Source: CAWGMT01 sp963823675 (GTDB lineage Bacteria > Planctomycetota > Planctomycetia > Isosphaerales > Isosphaeraceae). From it: a DNA stretch of 64,000 bases. Positions 1-11,400 of the stretch are shown here, one piece after another. The DNA lies in assembly GCA_963823675.1 (NCBI GenBank), contig CAWGMT010000008.1, positions 1,116,001 to 1,180,000 on the forward strand, written 5' to 3'. Numbering within the stretch: the stretch's first letter is position 1; each line of letters starts with the position of its first letter. The notes beneath the pieces were generated by a model. It saw nothing but the letters and a program-made list of their open reading frames with translations. It made no database searches and was not told the origin of the DNA. The translations under genes and the position numbers were made by a program.

Positions 1-430
1 TGCCGTGCCCCGGTGAGATCCACGTTCCCACGCGCGTGGTGCCCGCGCGCTCCAACGCCTTGGCGTCCGCCGGGAGCCTGTTCAGGCCATTTCGGAACGA
101 TTCTGCCTCACCGCGAAAGTTGACCGACAGGCCGGCAGCTCCCCAGACCAGCTTCTTGCGCTTCAAGTCCTCCCGCAGCTCCGAAACCTCGCCGTCGGAG
201 AGCGCCCTCAAAAACCCGGCATCCGGTGCAACCGACTCGAATCCGTACTCGTGTGCCAGCGCGATCGCTTCCGGAAGGCGCGCGCGAACACCGATATTGC
301 CGCAGACCAGATCCATGGTGAACTTGCGCACCAGAGCATCATCGGTCGCGTCCGCGCGGGCCGCCTCCATAAAAAGGCCCGATCCGACGAGACCTCCAAG
401 CAGACTTCGGCGCGATAGAGGGGGAAGCAT
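1..430 (-). CDS. Sugar phosphate isomerase/epimerase-like protein, 3' end outside window
   Basis: The minus strand is open from an ATG at 430 to the window edge, giving 143 codons and no stop. The product starts with a short Tat-like signal (LSRRSLLGGLVGSG, twin arginine at residues 7-8). It continues with VRKFTMDLVCGNIGV and LPEAIALAHEYGFESVAP, the first strand and helix of a xylose-isomerase-like TIM barrel of the kind common in planctomycete exported sugar epimerases. The metal-binding residues would lie further downstream and are not in the window, so substrate and activity cannot be judged. Confidence 0.7.
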   Translation of the reverse strand, partial: MLPPLSRRSLLGGLVGSGLFMEAARADATDDALVRKFTMDLVCGNIGVRARLPEAIALAHEYGFESVAPDAGFLRALSDGEVSELREDLKRKKLVWGAAGLSVNFRGEAESFRNGLNRLPADAKALERAGTTRVGTWISPGHG

Positions 431-633
431 TCAGGCAACTCCTGATGAGGACGACCGCAACGTCAATGAGTGTAGATAAACCGTCGCCCGCCGGACCAGG
501 CCGGCCCGCATGATGGCCGTCCGGGCGGCGCCGAGCGAATACTCGCCCAGGGTCAATTTCTGGCGACGCTCGAACAACACTCGCGCAGGGTCCTGAGAGT
601 GCGGAAACCCGGCCCCAAGGTAAGGCTATGGCG

Positions 634-3600
634 TTATTTATGATGGCTCGAATCGGCCGCAACCGAGCCCTTTTTGTCACCTACCCAGCGCTGAACGTAT
701 CGTGAGGCGAAGTGATCCAGCAACAATGGATGATAGAATGTATAGCCGCCGCCGACCTTGGTCAGTAGGATCCGGCCAGCACAATCATCGAGAAATCGCA
801 CAAATCTCCAAGGCGTCAACCCGCTGCGGATAAGTCGGTAGCGGAGGGAGTAATGCCTGATTGCGGACGAGCCTCCGCAGTTCAGCGCGACGACCGTCCC
901 GACAGGCAAACCGAGTACTAACCCCAGGAGCAGGGTTTTGGGGCTGAAATCTACCCGACTGAACACACCACCGAAGTTCGGCACGAGATAAACATCTAGC
1001 GCAAAAACCAGCGAGACCATCAGAATGGCCGCGAATCCGAACAACATGGAATTATACTTCGCTAATGTGATTCCTTGATTTGGAGACGTCTTTATTGGGA
1101 CTTCGCCGGCTACCATCCCGGCGCCCAGCGCGATGCCCATCGGTACAAGTAGTGCCACCATCTCCAAGAAGATCCTCCTTATTACAAGTGTAATAACATC
1201 GCCAAGACCTTTGGCGATACCGACAACAGTTCCCTCGGCGGCTCCGACTCCTATTGCTGAGCCGATCTTGGCCAGGCCGGCCAGAGCGCCAACAAAGAGT
1301 GCCTCCGGCATGGGCACTGGACGGACGGTGTTCGCGTTCACGATCGGGCCGCCGATCGGCATACGCGTTCGTGCATCCAGCGCTATCGCGGGAGGTGGTC
1401 CCTCGAAACGGCCAACCCGTGCATCGGGCACGATTGCGGGAGGCGGTGCTTGGACGTTGCCGGTTGGGGCAGCCGGCACGATCACGGGAGATGGAACCCC
1501 GACCGGCCAAGGTTGTACACCTGGCGCCCTTTCCGGCGAGACGAGACGGGTCGGTGGCGGCGGCGGTATATCTGACACCTGTCCTGGTGCGATGTTGCCG
1601 CCGTTGCCGAACGGTCGGTAGATCGGCGTGCCGGCCGTTGCGTCCGGGGCTCGTATTGGACCGGGGACCACGGCCATGCCTGGTTGTGCGACCGGCGCTG
1701 GTTCCGTCCAGACGATCGGACGGTCGAACAACTTGGTGACGGGCCCGAAGCCCAGCACGTACAGCAAACCGGTGAGCAGCGAGTAGACCACCAGAAAGAG
1801 CGCAGCGTTGACCCACCGACCAACGAGCGCTCCGGCCAGCCTGAAGACGATCCCGATACTCACTGTGCAGAGCAGGCCGATTTCCAGTCCACGGGTCAAG
1901 TCCCTTACCAGTAAGACGTCTGGGTCATCCGGTGGCGCGAGAAATTGACCGAAAACCACGACAAGCCCGACCACCAACAGGGTAAGCTGCAATCCGTAAC
2001 GAGCCTTCGTCCATGACCACTGAATTGCTTCCGCAGGCGCGATTGAGTTGGTAGACGCACCCACCCAAACGCCGACCAGCACGCCGACCAGCACACCGAC
2101 CCACCCCAGCGCGTTGCTGGCTGCCCCGCTTCCCCACAAGCTAATACCTACAAAGCTGCAAAGAAGACCGCCGATGAGCCCATAAACCAGCGCATGGAAG
2201 AGCGCCGGTATGGCTCTCGCGGCAAGTCGTTTTCGGTTGGGCAGCCAGTCGAGTTGCAGTCCCTCAACAGAAAAGACGCTCTGGCCCCGCTGCGTCATTT
2301 GCCAGGCCAACCAGCTCAGCCAATGGTACGTCTGCTCGGACGTGATGCGGGCCTCAGGTCCGCGCTTGAGCATTTGACGTACATAAGACTCGAATATGTG
2401 CTCACGCCGCTCGCTTGCAATGGCATTCGCCGGCGGCGGCGATTTCGATTGCTCCTCATAAGCCGAAGTGAAGATGCGAAGCATTAGCGGAGTATTCAAA
2501 AGTTCCAACAGCGTGGGATCCTTGCCGATTGCCTCGCCAACCCGTTCTCCGGCAGGGCCGCTCCTGCGCAGGTATTCGTCCACTTGGCGCGTCTCATCGT
2601 GGACACGACGATGGCCCTGTCGAGCTGAAGTTTCACCGACAGGCGCTCGTAATCCGCCAAACGGCTAGCGACGACCAGGGGTATGAGGCCGTGCCCTCGG
2701 CGAAAGGCGTTGATGGCGTTGACACAGGCAGCACGATGTTCCTCCTTCACGTCGTCCAGTCCGTCCAGGAGCGGCAATACTTGCTCGCGTGCCACCCATT
2801 CGCGGGCGATCGCGCGGGGCACAAAGTAGAGGCGCATAAGTTCGTCCACAAGCCAATCGGCCAGCACCTTACCCGCGCTCGTCCACCCCGCGAGGGGAAA
2901 GATGACCGGGACCGGGCACGCGTGGTTGCGTTCGGCACAGTCGAGGAGGTGGCGGGCAAGCTCCAATAACAGAGTGGTTTTGCCCGATCCAGGTACGCCG
3001 AGGATCAGCGGGGCGTATTCAAGCTCACCGGTCAGTTCGTTGATGGAGATGCTCGACGGGCACCCCCGATCACAGCGTTCGGAGGGCTGGACGAGGCGGT
3101 CCAAGGGACGATCCACTGCGGCCGGCATCTCGCGTAGAACCGGGTCGATGCGGCAGGACCCTGACATCGAGTCATCGAGGAAGCCGGAGATCCACATCGC
3201 GCGGACCTTCTTGATCATCGCTGTTCTATTTCGGTCGGCGACCTCGGCCCGCCATGGATTTCGCGCGACGGACGTCCGCTCCGTAGGAAGCAGGCTGGTC
3301 CACGTATGGTCTCGCCGGTGGAATTCGCGTTGTCGTTCGACCAGGAACGGATACTGCTGAAGGATGAGAGCTGTCGGGATGGCACGTCCGCCTAAGTCGA
3401 AACTTCGATCCCGCGTACTTCGGACGACGCCGCACACGGCACCCGTTCTCAAGTTCAAAAGCGGTGCGCCGCTCAGACCTGGCCTGACCTGGCTCTCCTT
3501 GAATTTCAAATTCGGTTGCGGTGAGGCCGTCCCTCCATCTCTAAGCCAATCTTCGCTTCGAGCAGTCACTGCCTCGCCGGTCGCAGTTCCATCAGGATAG

Positions 3601-3920
3601 CCGTACGCAAGCAATGGATCCCGGAGACGGTAATCTTCGCCAAGAAGGACGCAGGCGTGGTCGGACTCGTGTACCGCCAGCAACGCGAGGTCGTGCCCTT
3701 GGGGTCGGAGGTACTCAGCAACGACCGTCCCATCCGACGAGCTTCCATGCCCGTCGATGTGCACCACTCCCCCCACTCCTCCAGCGCGTTCGACTACATG
3801 GGCGCAGGTCAACACAAGCCCCGGCGCGACGTAGAAACCGGTGGCGGCGTCGCTACTAGACGTCAACGTGAGCCGCACGGTACTACGAGCGAGCAGATCG
3901 TTGAGCACGGAGTCGCTCAT
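634..3920 (-). CDS. Trypsin-like protease fused to NACHT NTPase and membrane domain (one frameshift)
   Basis: Two overlapping reading frames make one protein of about 1,090 residues. Residues 1-200 are a trypsin-like fold with a visible triad: H41 (TCAHVV), D77 (GHDLALL) and S150 (RPGLSGAPL). A NACHT-type P-loop NTPase follows, with Walker A GVPGSGKTT at about 308-316, Walker B LLDGLDD at 384-390 and a VVASR segment. The frame breaks near 2603, where one missing base would restore DETRQVDEYLRR. The second frame gives the helical NACHT tail, about eight hydrophobic segments split by a long proline-rich loop, and a C-terminal VGGGYTFYHPLLLDHFA block typical of NACHT C-termini. The next gene upstream encodes a Trypco1-like protein 36 bases away. 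Protease-NACHT-Trypco sets belong to predicted NTP-dependent conflict systems; a defence role here is inference. Confidence 0.8.
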
Positions 3921-3956
3921 TCGGGTCGTCCCCTAACCCGAACTCACCCTTTGTCG

Positions 3957-4265
3957 TTATTCGCCGCCCCACTCTAGAGTCAGCTTGAGGTTCGCTGTGC
4001 CAGTGCCTTTGACAAGCAGGGTCGTTAACTTGCCCGACTCGAGCCCGACTTCAAGGCCTAGCTCAACGCTTGCCTTGCGAGGCTTAACTTTCCCCAGGCT
4101 TTCGGCGATCCCTTGGGCAATTCCTTCAACCGCCCCGAGGACCTCCTCGAATCGGAAATCATGAAACGATACTGGTTCCTCGCCCCCGAGCAACGTCGCC
4201 TCAACGCAAATCTTCTTGCCGTTGGGAAGCTCCACCGTGACCACTTCGGAACGAGATTCCGCCAC
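3957..4265 (-). CDS. Trypco1-like (CU044_2847-type) trypsin-co-occurring protein
   Basis: A protein of about 102 residues that opens with EVVTVELPNGKKICVEATL and ends with the signature GKLTTLLVKGTGTANLKLTL. These are the two conserved strands I associate with the Trypco1 family, small beta-rich proteins found beside trypsin-like and STAND/NACHT proteins. I chose the GTG at 4265 because GGGGGG lies about eight bases upstream; an in-frame TTG at 4307 would add 14 residues. It precedes the trypsin-NACHT gene by 36 bases on the same strand and is probably its operon partner. The biochemical role of the family is not established. Confidence 0.75.
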   Translation of the reverse strand: MAESRSEVVTVELPNGKKICVEATLLGGEEPVSFHDFRFEEVLGAVEGIAQGIAESLGKVKPRKASVELGLEVGLESGKLTTLLVKGTGTANLKLTLEWGGE

Positions 4266-4535
4266 GGAATGACCCCCCGGTGTACTGCCACCTAACCGTG
4301 GTTGCAATTTCGACCAAAATCTTAACCGAATGCCAGCGCTGAAGGAAGGGACTGGGTTTTACCGGCGCCCGTGTTCTTGACCGTGTTCAGTCATGGCTCG
4401 ATCGGCAGGGGTGATCGCACGCGGTTTGCCCCATCACATCACTCAGCGGGAACCTTCCGGAAGCACCGGTTCTTTTGTGACGGAGCACGCTCAATTTCCG
4501 CGAGGCACGGTGCGTGCATCTCAGGCAGCGGCGGC

Positions 4536-6452
4536 TCACTGATGCGTGACTTCGATCACGGCCGACTGCGGATAGCCTTCGGGCAGGATGCCTTGCCTGG
4601 GACCGATGTCGAACTTGAGCGCGTCCTCGCGGGTGCGGGCGACGATGCCCGCGACGCGGAATTTGGTGCCCGGCGGAGTGAGTTCGTCACCAAAGACGAC
4701 TTTCGTGCTGAACCTCCCGCCGTCTACCTTCGTTATGTGAGCCTGGCACCACCACGGCTGGCCGGGAATGTCCGCCTGGACGAAGATCACCGGCCAGCCC
4801 TCCGATTCGATCCGCCCGGTGAGGTCCTCTCTCATACCGACCGTCGCCCCTTGCTTCGGGTATTCGATCACCAGACTCACCGGGCGAACATTCGCTTTAG
4901 CCGCCGGCACGGCGGGGCTGGTCTGGTCCTCTTTCTTGGCGGCCTCCGCCACTTGCTGCGGGTTTTCGACCGCCGGACTCGGCTGGTCAGCGCCTGCCCC
5001 TGCCCCACCCGCCGGGACGATGGGGGCGTTGCTCGCACTCGTCTCCAAGGTCCCCGGGGATGCCGGAGCTTCGTCGTTCGACGACCTGAAAAGCGCGAAC
5101 ATGACGACAATCAGCGAGACGGCCGCGACGGCGGCCGCGGCGAGAATTCGGGTGGCCTTCTTCCCGCGCCCGGTCAAGCGCGAGCGGAGCGATTCTCTTT
5201 TCGGTTTCGACGATCGGCTCCCGGCCAGGGCGGGCAGCGAAGGGGCTTCTGGAGTTGACGCTTCCTGCGGGACTGCTGCAGGCGCGGCGGCGGGTCTCGC
5301 TACGGCCGATGCCGCGGTCGGCGCTTCAGAAGTGGCTACGGTCGGTGCCGCGGTCGTAGATACACTCGATGCCGCGGTCGGTGCCGAAACGCTGGCCGGT
5401 ACGGTCTTCGGTCGCAACAGGCTCCGGAGCGCGACGGCGGCCTCGTCGGCCGTCTGATACCGGTCGTCGGGGTTGGTCGCCATCAGTTTCTCGATCGTCT
5501 CGTACACTCGTGGCGGCAGTCCGGGCCTGACCTCTCTGATCGGAACCGCCTGGCCCGTGATTCGACCGACGATACAGTCCATCGACGACTCCCCCTTGAA
5601 GGGAAGTTGCCCGCTGAGCAGGTGGTACATCGTACAGCCGAGCGAGTAAAGATCGCTGCGGCCATCGAGCTTGACCATACGGGCCTGCTCCGGCGAGATG
5701 TAGTCGGGCGTTCCGACGGCGTACCCGGCGCTCGTCAGTGCGGCCGGCAGCTCCTCCTTCACGAGCAGCGTGCCCAAGCCGAAGTCGAGGATCTTGAGCT
5801 TCCGGCCTTCGGTCACCAGCAGGTTCGACGGCTTGATGTCGCGGTGCAAGACGCCGTGCGCGTGGGCGTGGCCGAGCCCCTCGGCGGCCTGGGAGGCATA
5901 GAAGATCAGGTCGGCGGGAGCCAGTGTGCCCCGTGCCTTGAACAAATCTTCAAGGGTCACCCCCGCCGCGTATTCCATGGCGATGAAATGGCAGTCGGCA
6001 ACGCGATCGGCATCGAAGGCCCGGACCACGTTGGGGTGATCCAGACGGCCGACGAGATGCATCTCGCGCTGGAACCGGGCGACGGTATGGGAGCTGGAGA
6101 CGTATCGAGGATCGAGAATCTTCAGGGCGACGACCCGGCCCATCATCCGGTGCGAGGCCTTGTAGACCTTGCCCATCGTGCCCTTGCCGAGGAAATCGAG
6201 GATGACGTAGCTGCCGAAGATCAGGCTCTCTGACTTACCCTTGAGTAACTGGCGCGCCTGGAATTCGGTCAGGATCCCGTCCTTGACCAGGCGGGAGGCC
6301 AGCTCGGCCGGCGCGGGGTGATTCTCGCGCTGGGCCATGGTGGCTTCAACCTTTTCGAACTGCCGCTCGGACAAGATGCACGAGCTGCGAATCGTCTTGA
6401 GAAAGCGCGAGATCGCGTCCGTCGTCGTGACCGGCTCGTTGGGTGGCACCAT
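4536..6452 (-). CDS. Membrane-anchored Ser/Thr protein kinase
   Basis: About 638 residues. An N-terminal helical region (1-75) leads into a Hanks-type kinase: glycine loop LGKGTMGKV at 89-97, lysine in VALKIL (K111), catalytic loop HRDIKPSN (D205), DFG at 223-225, and GTPDYISPEQA as activation and APE region. After an alanine/threonine-rich linker of about 80 residues comes one membrane span (ILAAAAVAAVSLIVVMFALF) and an external domain of about 190 residues with no recognisable repeat. This is the receptor-like layout common in planctomycetes. ATG 6452 is preferred to the in-frame TTG at 6461 because GTAGGAG sits nine bases before the ATG. No frameshift is seen in this gene. Confidence 0.93.
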   Translation of the reverse strand: MVPPNEPVTTTDAISRFLKTIRSSCILSERQFEKVEATMAQRENHPAPAELASRLVKDGILTEFQARQLLKGKSESLIFGSYVILDFLGKGTMGKVYKASHRMMGRVVALKILDPRYVSSSHTVARFQREMHLVGRLDHPNVVRAFDADRVADCHFIAMEYAAGVTLEDLFKARGTLAPADLIFYASQAAEGLGHAHAHGVLHRDIKPSNLLVTEGRKLKILDFGLGTLLVKEELPAALTSAGYAVGTPDYISPEQARMVKLDGRSDLYSLGCTMYHLLSGQLPFKGESSMDCIVGRITGQAVPIREVRPGLPPRVYETIEKLMATNPDDRYQTADEAAVALRSLLRPKTVPASVSAPTAASSVSTTAAPTVATSEAPTAASAVARPAAAPAAVPQEASTPEAPSLPALAGSRSSKPKRESLRSRLTGRGKKATRILAAAAVAAVSLIVVMFALFRSSNDEAPASPGTLETSASNAPIVPAGGAGAGADQPSPAVENPQQVAEAAKKEDQTSPAVPAAKANVRPVSLVIEYPKQGATVGMREDLTGRIESEGWPVIFVQADIPGQPWWCQAHITKVDGGRFSTKVVFGDELTPPGTKFRVAGIVARTREDALKFDIGPRQGILPEGYPQSAVIEVTHQ

Positions 6453-6714
6453 AGCGACCAACTCCTACGCTCGCGGCGAACTCGACCTGTTCCGGGTCTC
6501 CTTCTGAGACGCCATTTCGCCGAGGTGAGCTGTCTGACTTGCCGGGCCGACACTCCCGGATATGCTGATCCTCCATTCAAATCGAATAGATGCGGCCATG
6601 CAAGAGAATTTCCGGGACGATCAGCCCTTCGCAGTTCCTACAATCGGATCGAGCGCCATGATCTGAACCGACAGCTTCCGTCACTAGCCTGAAAGATGCC
6701 GCGGGACTGAAACC

Positions 6715-7146
6715 TCAAACCCCGAGTGTAACTGACTTGCCCCCTGTGAATTTATACGTAAGCCCAATCGTCAATTCCTCGAAGTGTCTGGTCGAGGAAT
6801 CACCCTCGATACTGTTGTACTCGATGTAGAATCTGGGTGCGACGGACCCATCGTATCTTCTGTCAAACTTACCACTTGTGCCCTTAGGATACGCACGCGG
6901 CTCACTCCAATCGGGCGGTGCGGGCGGGAGCCTCCCATTGTCGTACACCGACAGCCTGAAATTAACCGTTCGCGTGGCGTCGTTTTTGATCCACACAGCG
7001 ACTATCGGGTCTGCGGCCACGACGTGAAACGCCGCGGCGTGGTTCGCGTGAGCGGTCAGGGAGGCCAGGCCGGCGGCAGTCAAGTCGCGAGACTCGCACT
7101 GCTCGATGATAGGTCGCAGCTTCTTGAGCGACGGTCGGAGGCTCAT
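6715..7146 (-). CDS. Small protein with LEPR-like N-terminal motif
   Basis: 143 residues. The open frame runs further upstream, but the ATG at 7146 has AGGA ten bases before it and gives a sensible start, MSLRPSLKKLRPIIEQCESRDL. The LRPIIEQCESRDLTAA segment resembles the LEPR/LExxExRxLLS motif found at the start of many planctomycete surface proteins. The rest is hydrophilic, with no membrane span or known domain, and ends in beta-type sequence (EELTIGLTYKF). Function unknown. It is divergent from the LRR gene at 7442; the 295 bases between them must hold both promoters. Confidence 0.65.
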   Translation of the reverse strand: MSLRPSLKKLRPIIEQCESRDLTAAGLASLTAHANHAAAFHVVAADPIVAVWIKNDATRTVNFRLSVYDNGRLPPAPPDWSEPRAYPKGTSGKFDRRYDGSVAPRFYIEYNSIEGDSSTRHFEELTIGLTYKFTGGKSVTLGV

Positions 7147-7441
7147 CGGTGTTTTTTCCTGTCGGCAAACGATTCGACTGGAGTGGGATCGATGTTCGGA
7201 GCAAAGCGGCGAGAAGAGTGCGACCGATCGTAGCCAGCCAAGCAAGTCGTGGCAACCCTTCGCCCAATTCTTCGAAGATTCTCGGATAGAAAAATGGTTA
7301 CGTCGATGTCGTTCCTCAATTCTGGACAGGCTGCCGTAGCCTTGATAGTCTGCGGTCATGGCTCGATTGGCACGAGTTGTCGCTTGAGCACAGCGTCGCC
7401 GTACCCTGACTGCCCGATCCGCTGGCGCATGGAGGCCCAAA

Positions 7442-8341
7442 ATGATTGTGCCGCACGAACCGATCGAGACAGGTCCCGCGTCAGAGCGAAAGCGCGCCGG
7501 GAGGTTCCGACTGAGCTTGCGAGCGCTGATGGTGTTCGTGCTCGTCATCGGCGGATGGCTGGGCTGGGTGGTATTTCGAGCGAAGGTGCAGCGGGAAGCG
7601 GTGGGGGCAATCACGCGGGCCGGGGGAGCCGTCGGATACTCCGGCGACGACGCGCCGCGCTGGCGTCAATGGCTCGTTGATCTATTTGGCCGGGACGATT
7701 TCGAAACGGTGATCTCCGCCGAAGTTGACCTCAAGGATGCCCCTGGAGCCGATGCGTTGATGGCGCACGTCGGGCGGCTCGGCGGGCTCCGAGAGCTCTC
7801 CTTTGATGCTGAGAACCTCACCAACGAGGGCGTGTCGCACGTTCGCCACCTGCGAGAATTGCAAGATCTGCAACTGTTCGGGACGTTCACCGGCGCTGCC
7901 CTGGCGCATCTTGAGAGTCTCTCGTCGCTCCAAATGCTCAACATCGTCAGCAACTGCCCCTTCAGGGACGGACTTGCCCACCTCAGACACTTGACCGGCC
8001 TCAAGATCCTGTTGCTCTGGGACGATGACCGACTCACCGACTCCGACCTGGCGCACGTCGAGGGAATGACGAATCTCCAGGAGTTGAACCTGGGGCCAAC
8101 GCGTGTGACCGATGCAGGGCTCGTTCATTTGCGAGGGTTGAAAAACCTCCGAGCGCTCCAGTTTTCCTCGGACGAGATCAGCATCGAGGCGCTCGCGAAA
8201 CTCAAGCAAGAATGGCCGAAGCTGCAAGTCGTTTCCCCCACCAATACGCCCACGCCCACGCCGCCAACTCCCGTCAATGCATCAGCGCCCGCCGCGCAAC
8301 CCGGCGACGACCTCGTCCCCTCGGCCAAGGATTGTCCCTGA
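7442..8341 (+). CDS. Leucine-rich-repeat membrane protein
   Basis: 299 residues. After about 25 hydrophilic residues, one membrane anchor (LRALMVFVLVIGGWLGWVV, about 27-46) precedes a soluble part with at least five leucine-rich repeats. They have the form LGGLRELSFDAENLTNEGVSHV, LQDLQLFG, LQMLNIVS, LKILLLWD and LQELNLGPTRVTDAGL. The GLVHLRGLKNLRAL spacing is that of the ribonuclease-inhibitor/internalin-like repeats abundant in planctomycetes. The C-terminus is a threonine/proline tail. Such proteins usually present a binding surface; no partner can be named. Confidence 0.85.
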   Translation: MIVPHEPIETGPASERKRAGRFRLSLRALMVFVLVIGGWLGWVVFRAKVQREAVGAITRAGGAVGYSGDDAPRWRQWLVDLFGRDDFETVISAEVDLKDAPGADALMAHVGRLGGLRELSFDAENLTNEGVSHVRHLRELQDLQLFGTFTGAALAHLESLSSLQMLNIVSNCPFRDGLAHLRHLTGLKILLLWDDDRLTDSDLAHVEGMTNLQELNLGPTRVTDAGLVHLRGLKNLRALQFSSDEISIEALAKLKQEWPKLQVVSPTNTPTPTPPTPVNASAPAAQPGDDLVPSAKDCP

Positions 8342-8369
8342 CGCGCGCACACCCAGCACCGAGGCCCGC

Positions 8370-8450
8370 ATGACCACTACAAACCCCTACCAGGCCCCGC
8401 GCAGCGAAAAGTCGATTGCGGCCGAGAATAAGAATGCGGTGCCTCGCTAG
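8370..8450 (+). CDS. Possible short NPYQ-type peptide, perhaps a truncated gene
   Basis: A 26-residue frame starting MTTTNPYQAPRSE. NPYQAP or NPYQSP at the extreme N-terminus is the usual opening of a family of planctomycete small membrane proteins, in which it precedes membrane helices. Here a stop follows before any helix, and the end abuts the convergent sigma-fusion gene. It may be a real gene cut short or a chance match. Confidence 0.3.
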   Translation: MTTTNPYQAPRSEKSIAAENKNAVPR

Positions 8451-8453
8451 CGG

Positions 8454-11400
8454 TCAACGGTTTGGGGCCGGTTGCGGCTTGAGCGCCCTGGCCACGGCCT
8501 CTTTGATGGCGTCGCCCTGGAGGTCCTTGGCGATGACGCGGCCGTCGGGGCCGATGAGGAAGACCGCGGCCGGAATGCGTACGCCGAAGGCCGCGGCAAT
8601 CGGGTTCGCGTCCTCCCAGTTGCCGAGATACCGCTGCTCCCAGGCCAGGCCCCGGTGCGCCGCATAGCGCCGCATCTTCTCGGGCGAGGCACCCCGATAG
8701 AGCCCGATGATGACAAGACGCGGGTCGCGGCCGAAGGAATCGTACGTCGCCTTGACGTAAGGGATGCTGGCGATCGCCCAGGAAGAGTCGGCCCAGAAGA
8801 CCAGCAGCACGAACTTGCCGCGCACGGCGCCAAGGTCGAGCGGGCGGCCGTCGGCCGCCCTGGATGCGATCGCCGGTACGCGATCGCCCACGTTCAGTTC
8901 GTGGAACGGGAAGACTTCCAGCGGGACGACGCCGATGTCGAGCGGCTCGTCGCTGCGGCCGCCGGGGATCTCGGGGACGACCACGTCGGCACGGGCAAAA
9001 GCCCGGCCCGCGCGATAAAAATCCGTCCGGCCTTCAAACGGCAGCCGGAGGACATATCGGCCCGGAGGAACGTCTTCGATCCGGAACGTGCCGTCCGAGC
9101 CAAGTGCCAGGGCATACTGCCGCTGGCGGTTCTCGAAATAGGCACGGCCCTCAGGGGTCTTGGAGTAAGCAGCCCACCATTCCTCTTGTTGCTCCCCCGT
9201 CCGGTCGGGGAAATCGAGGGGAGTCGCCGGCTCCGGTCGCTCGGTCGACAGGTTGCCGCCATGGTCGAGGACGAGGTCGGCCAGCGCGACGCCCGCCGGC
9301 ACGGCGAGCCGGCCGATGACCGGCCGGCCCGTGCCACCGACCTGGGCCCGCGCGGTCTCGCCGGGCTTCACTTCCACGCTCACCGGGTGGGAGGCCGTCC
9401 AGCCGCGGTGGTTCGCGTCCTCGACGTAGCGATAGACCTCCATCCGGCCGGGCGTGACGCGCTCCACACGAATCGGCCTGACTCGTCCGTCCGGGCATCG
9501 TAATCGACCCGGCCGGAGAAGCCCGCGTTGAGCATCCAGGCCGCCGCTTTCTGCCCGGGTGCCGGCCTGGTGCCGATTTTCATAACGCCCTCGATCCGGC
9601 CCCAGGGCATCAGAGTGATGTCCGTCGAGGCGGCCAGTTCTGCGGCCGAACGGATCGCGAACCCGGCGTCATGGGCCGCGATGATCGAGACGCGCTCCCC
9701 TGGCGGTCGGAAGGTATAACGGCCGTCGGGTCCGGTCTTCATGTGTGGCGCCTCGCGGACGGTTCGATTGGCCCGGAGCCGTCCGTTCTCAATACGGGCA
9801 TCGTAGTCGCCCCCGCTCAGGGCAACATCGGCGCCGGCTAGCGGACGGCCGTCGGGGCCTCGTATGATACCCGTGAGCGTCGCGGCCTTCTTGACCTTGA
9901 AGTCGTGGGCGATATCCTCGACGTTGTCAAGGAAGCCGAGTAGCTCGCCGGGCACGTAGCCCTCGGCCTCGATCCGGATCGAGCGCGGGAAACCCTGGTC
10001 GGGGAAGAGGCCCTCGGGCAGGTCGAATTTGCCGGCCCCGAATGGCCTGGCGGAGCCTTGCAGCCATTCCGGCCGGGTACCGGGGCGCGGGCCCCAGCCG
10101 GGGATGAGGACGAACCGATCAATCGGCCGGCCGGTCTCGGCGTCGGTAACCGTGCCGTGCAGGTGCTGCGGGCGGTGCAGGGTGATCGTGACCTCGTCCG
10201 ACCCGGGTTCGACCCGGCGGCCCAGGGCCTGCACGAACGGCGCCTTGTAGACGTCGAGGAGGACCGTGCCGTTGACCGGTGCGTCGAACCAGATAAAACG
10301 GCCACCCGCATCGGTCTCGGCCTCCCAGTCGAAATGCCCGTTGAAGAGGGCATTGGTCGACCCGACGGCCGCGCCCGCGATCGGCCGGCCCTGCGAGTCG
10401 ACCACGCGGCCCGAGAGCGGCCTGCGCGGAGCCAGCTTGATAACCTGCGGCGGAATTTCGGGCGTGACGGTGATCTGGCGCATGGCCCAGGCGGCGCCGT
10501 CGGCCTGCACGGTCACCATGATCTCGGCCCATTTCGGATCGATGAACCGGCCGGTGCGGAATTGTCCCTGGCGATCGGTCTGGAGTCGCCGGCTCTTCCA
10601 CTGATCGCCCATCGACTGCACCACGACCGTCGCGCCGGCGACCGGCCGGCCTGTCGGGCTCAGAACGGTGCCGGTGACCGATGTCCCCTGCTTCATCACG
10701 TGCACACTGGAGAATTTGCGGGCCTCGCCGGCCGTCATGTTCTGGCGAATCGTCGAGAAGTCAGGGTGCGTGATTTCGACAGCGAGCCGAGTGCCTGGCC
10801 CCGCTGTCGCCGGCAGCGTCTCGGATCGCCATCGTCCCTCGGCGTCGGTCAAGACGCCGGCGACCTCCCCGCCCAGGGTGGCGTACCGCTCCGGCCCGCC
10901 CGGGCCGATGTTGGTCAGGCTGGCGAAGACCCGCGCCCCGGCGATTGGCCGGCCCTGCTCGTCCCGCACCACGCCGCCGATCGCCACGCCGCGCGGCAAG
11001 GCCAGCGTGTAGGCGCCCGGAATATTCGTGCCAGACCAACGCACCTCGATCGGCACGAACCCCGGATGCGCGGCCACGACCTGCAAGAAATAGGTCGTGT
11101 CGCCCGCGAGCGCGATCGGGAATCGGCCCTCGTCGTCGGTGGTGCCCTGCGAAGTCTGGGCCTGCCCTCGGGTGACGCGGATCAAGACCGACGCGCCGGC
11201 CAAGGGTGAGCGATCGGCGGCGTCGACCACCTCCAGCTCGAGCGTGCGGCCGGACCGGGGCGGCTGGGGAGCTTGCGCCAGCGGCGGGCCGGGGATAGGT
11301 GCGGGCCCAGGCGGCTCGGCGAGAAGCCGATCGCGCGCCACCAGGCCCGCGGCCAGCGGTAACGCGGCCAGAATCAACGCTCCGGCGACAGTCTTGACCG

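Noticed and set aside
1052..1816. Long arginine-rich minus-strand frame inside the NACHT gene
   Set aside because: It is an out-of-phase reading of the proline-rich loop region of the trypsin-NACHT protein.
10058..11209. A 383-codon plus-strand frame opposite the sigma-fusion gene
   Set aside because: Long antisense frames are expected in high-G+C coding DNA; the minus strand carries clear sigma and repeat domains.
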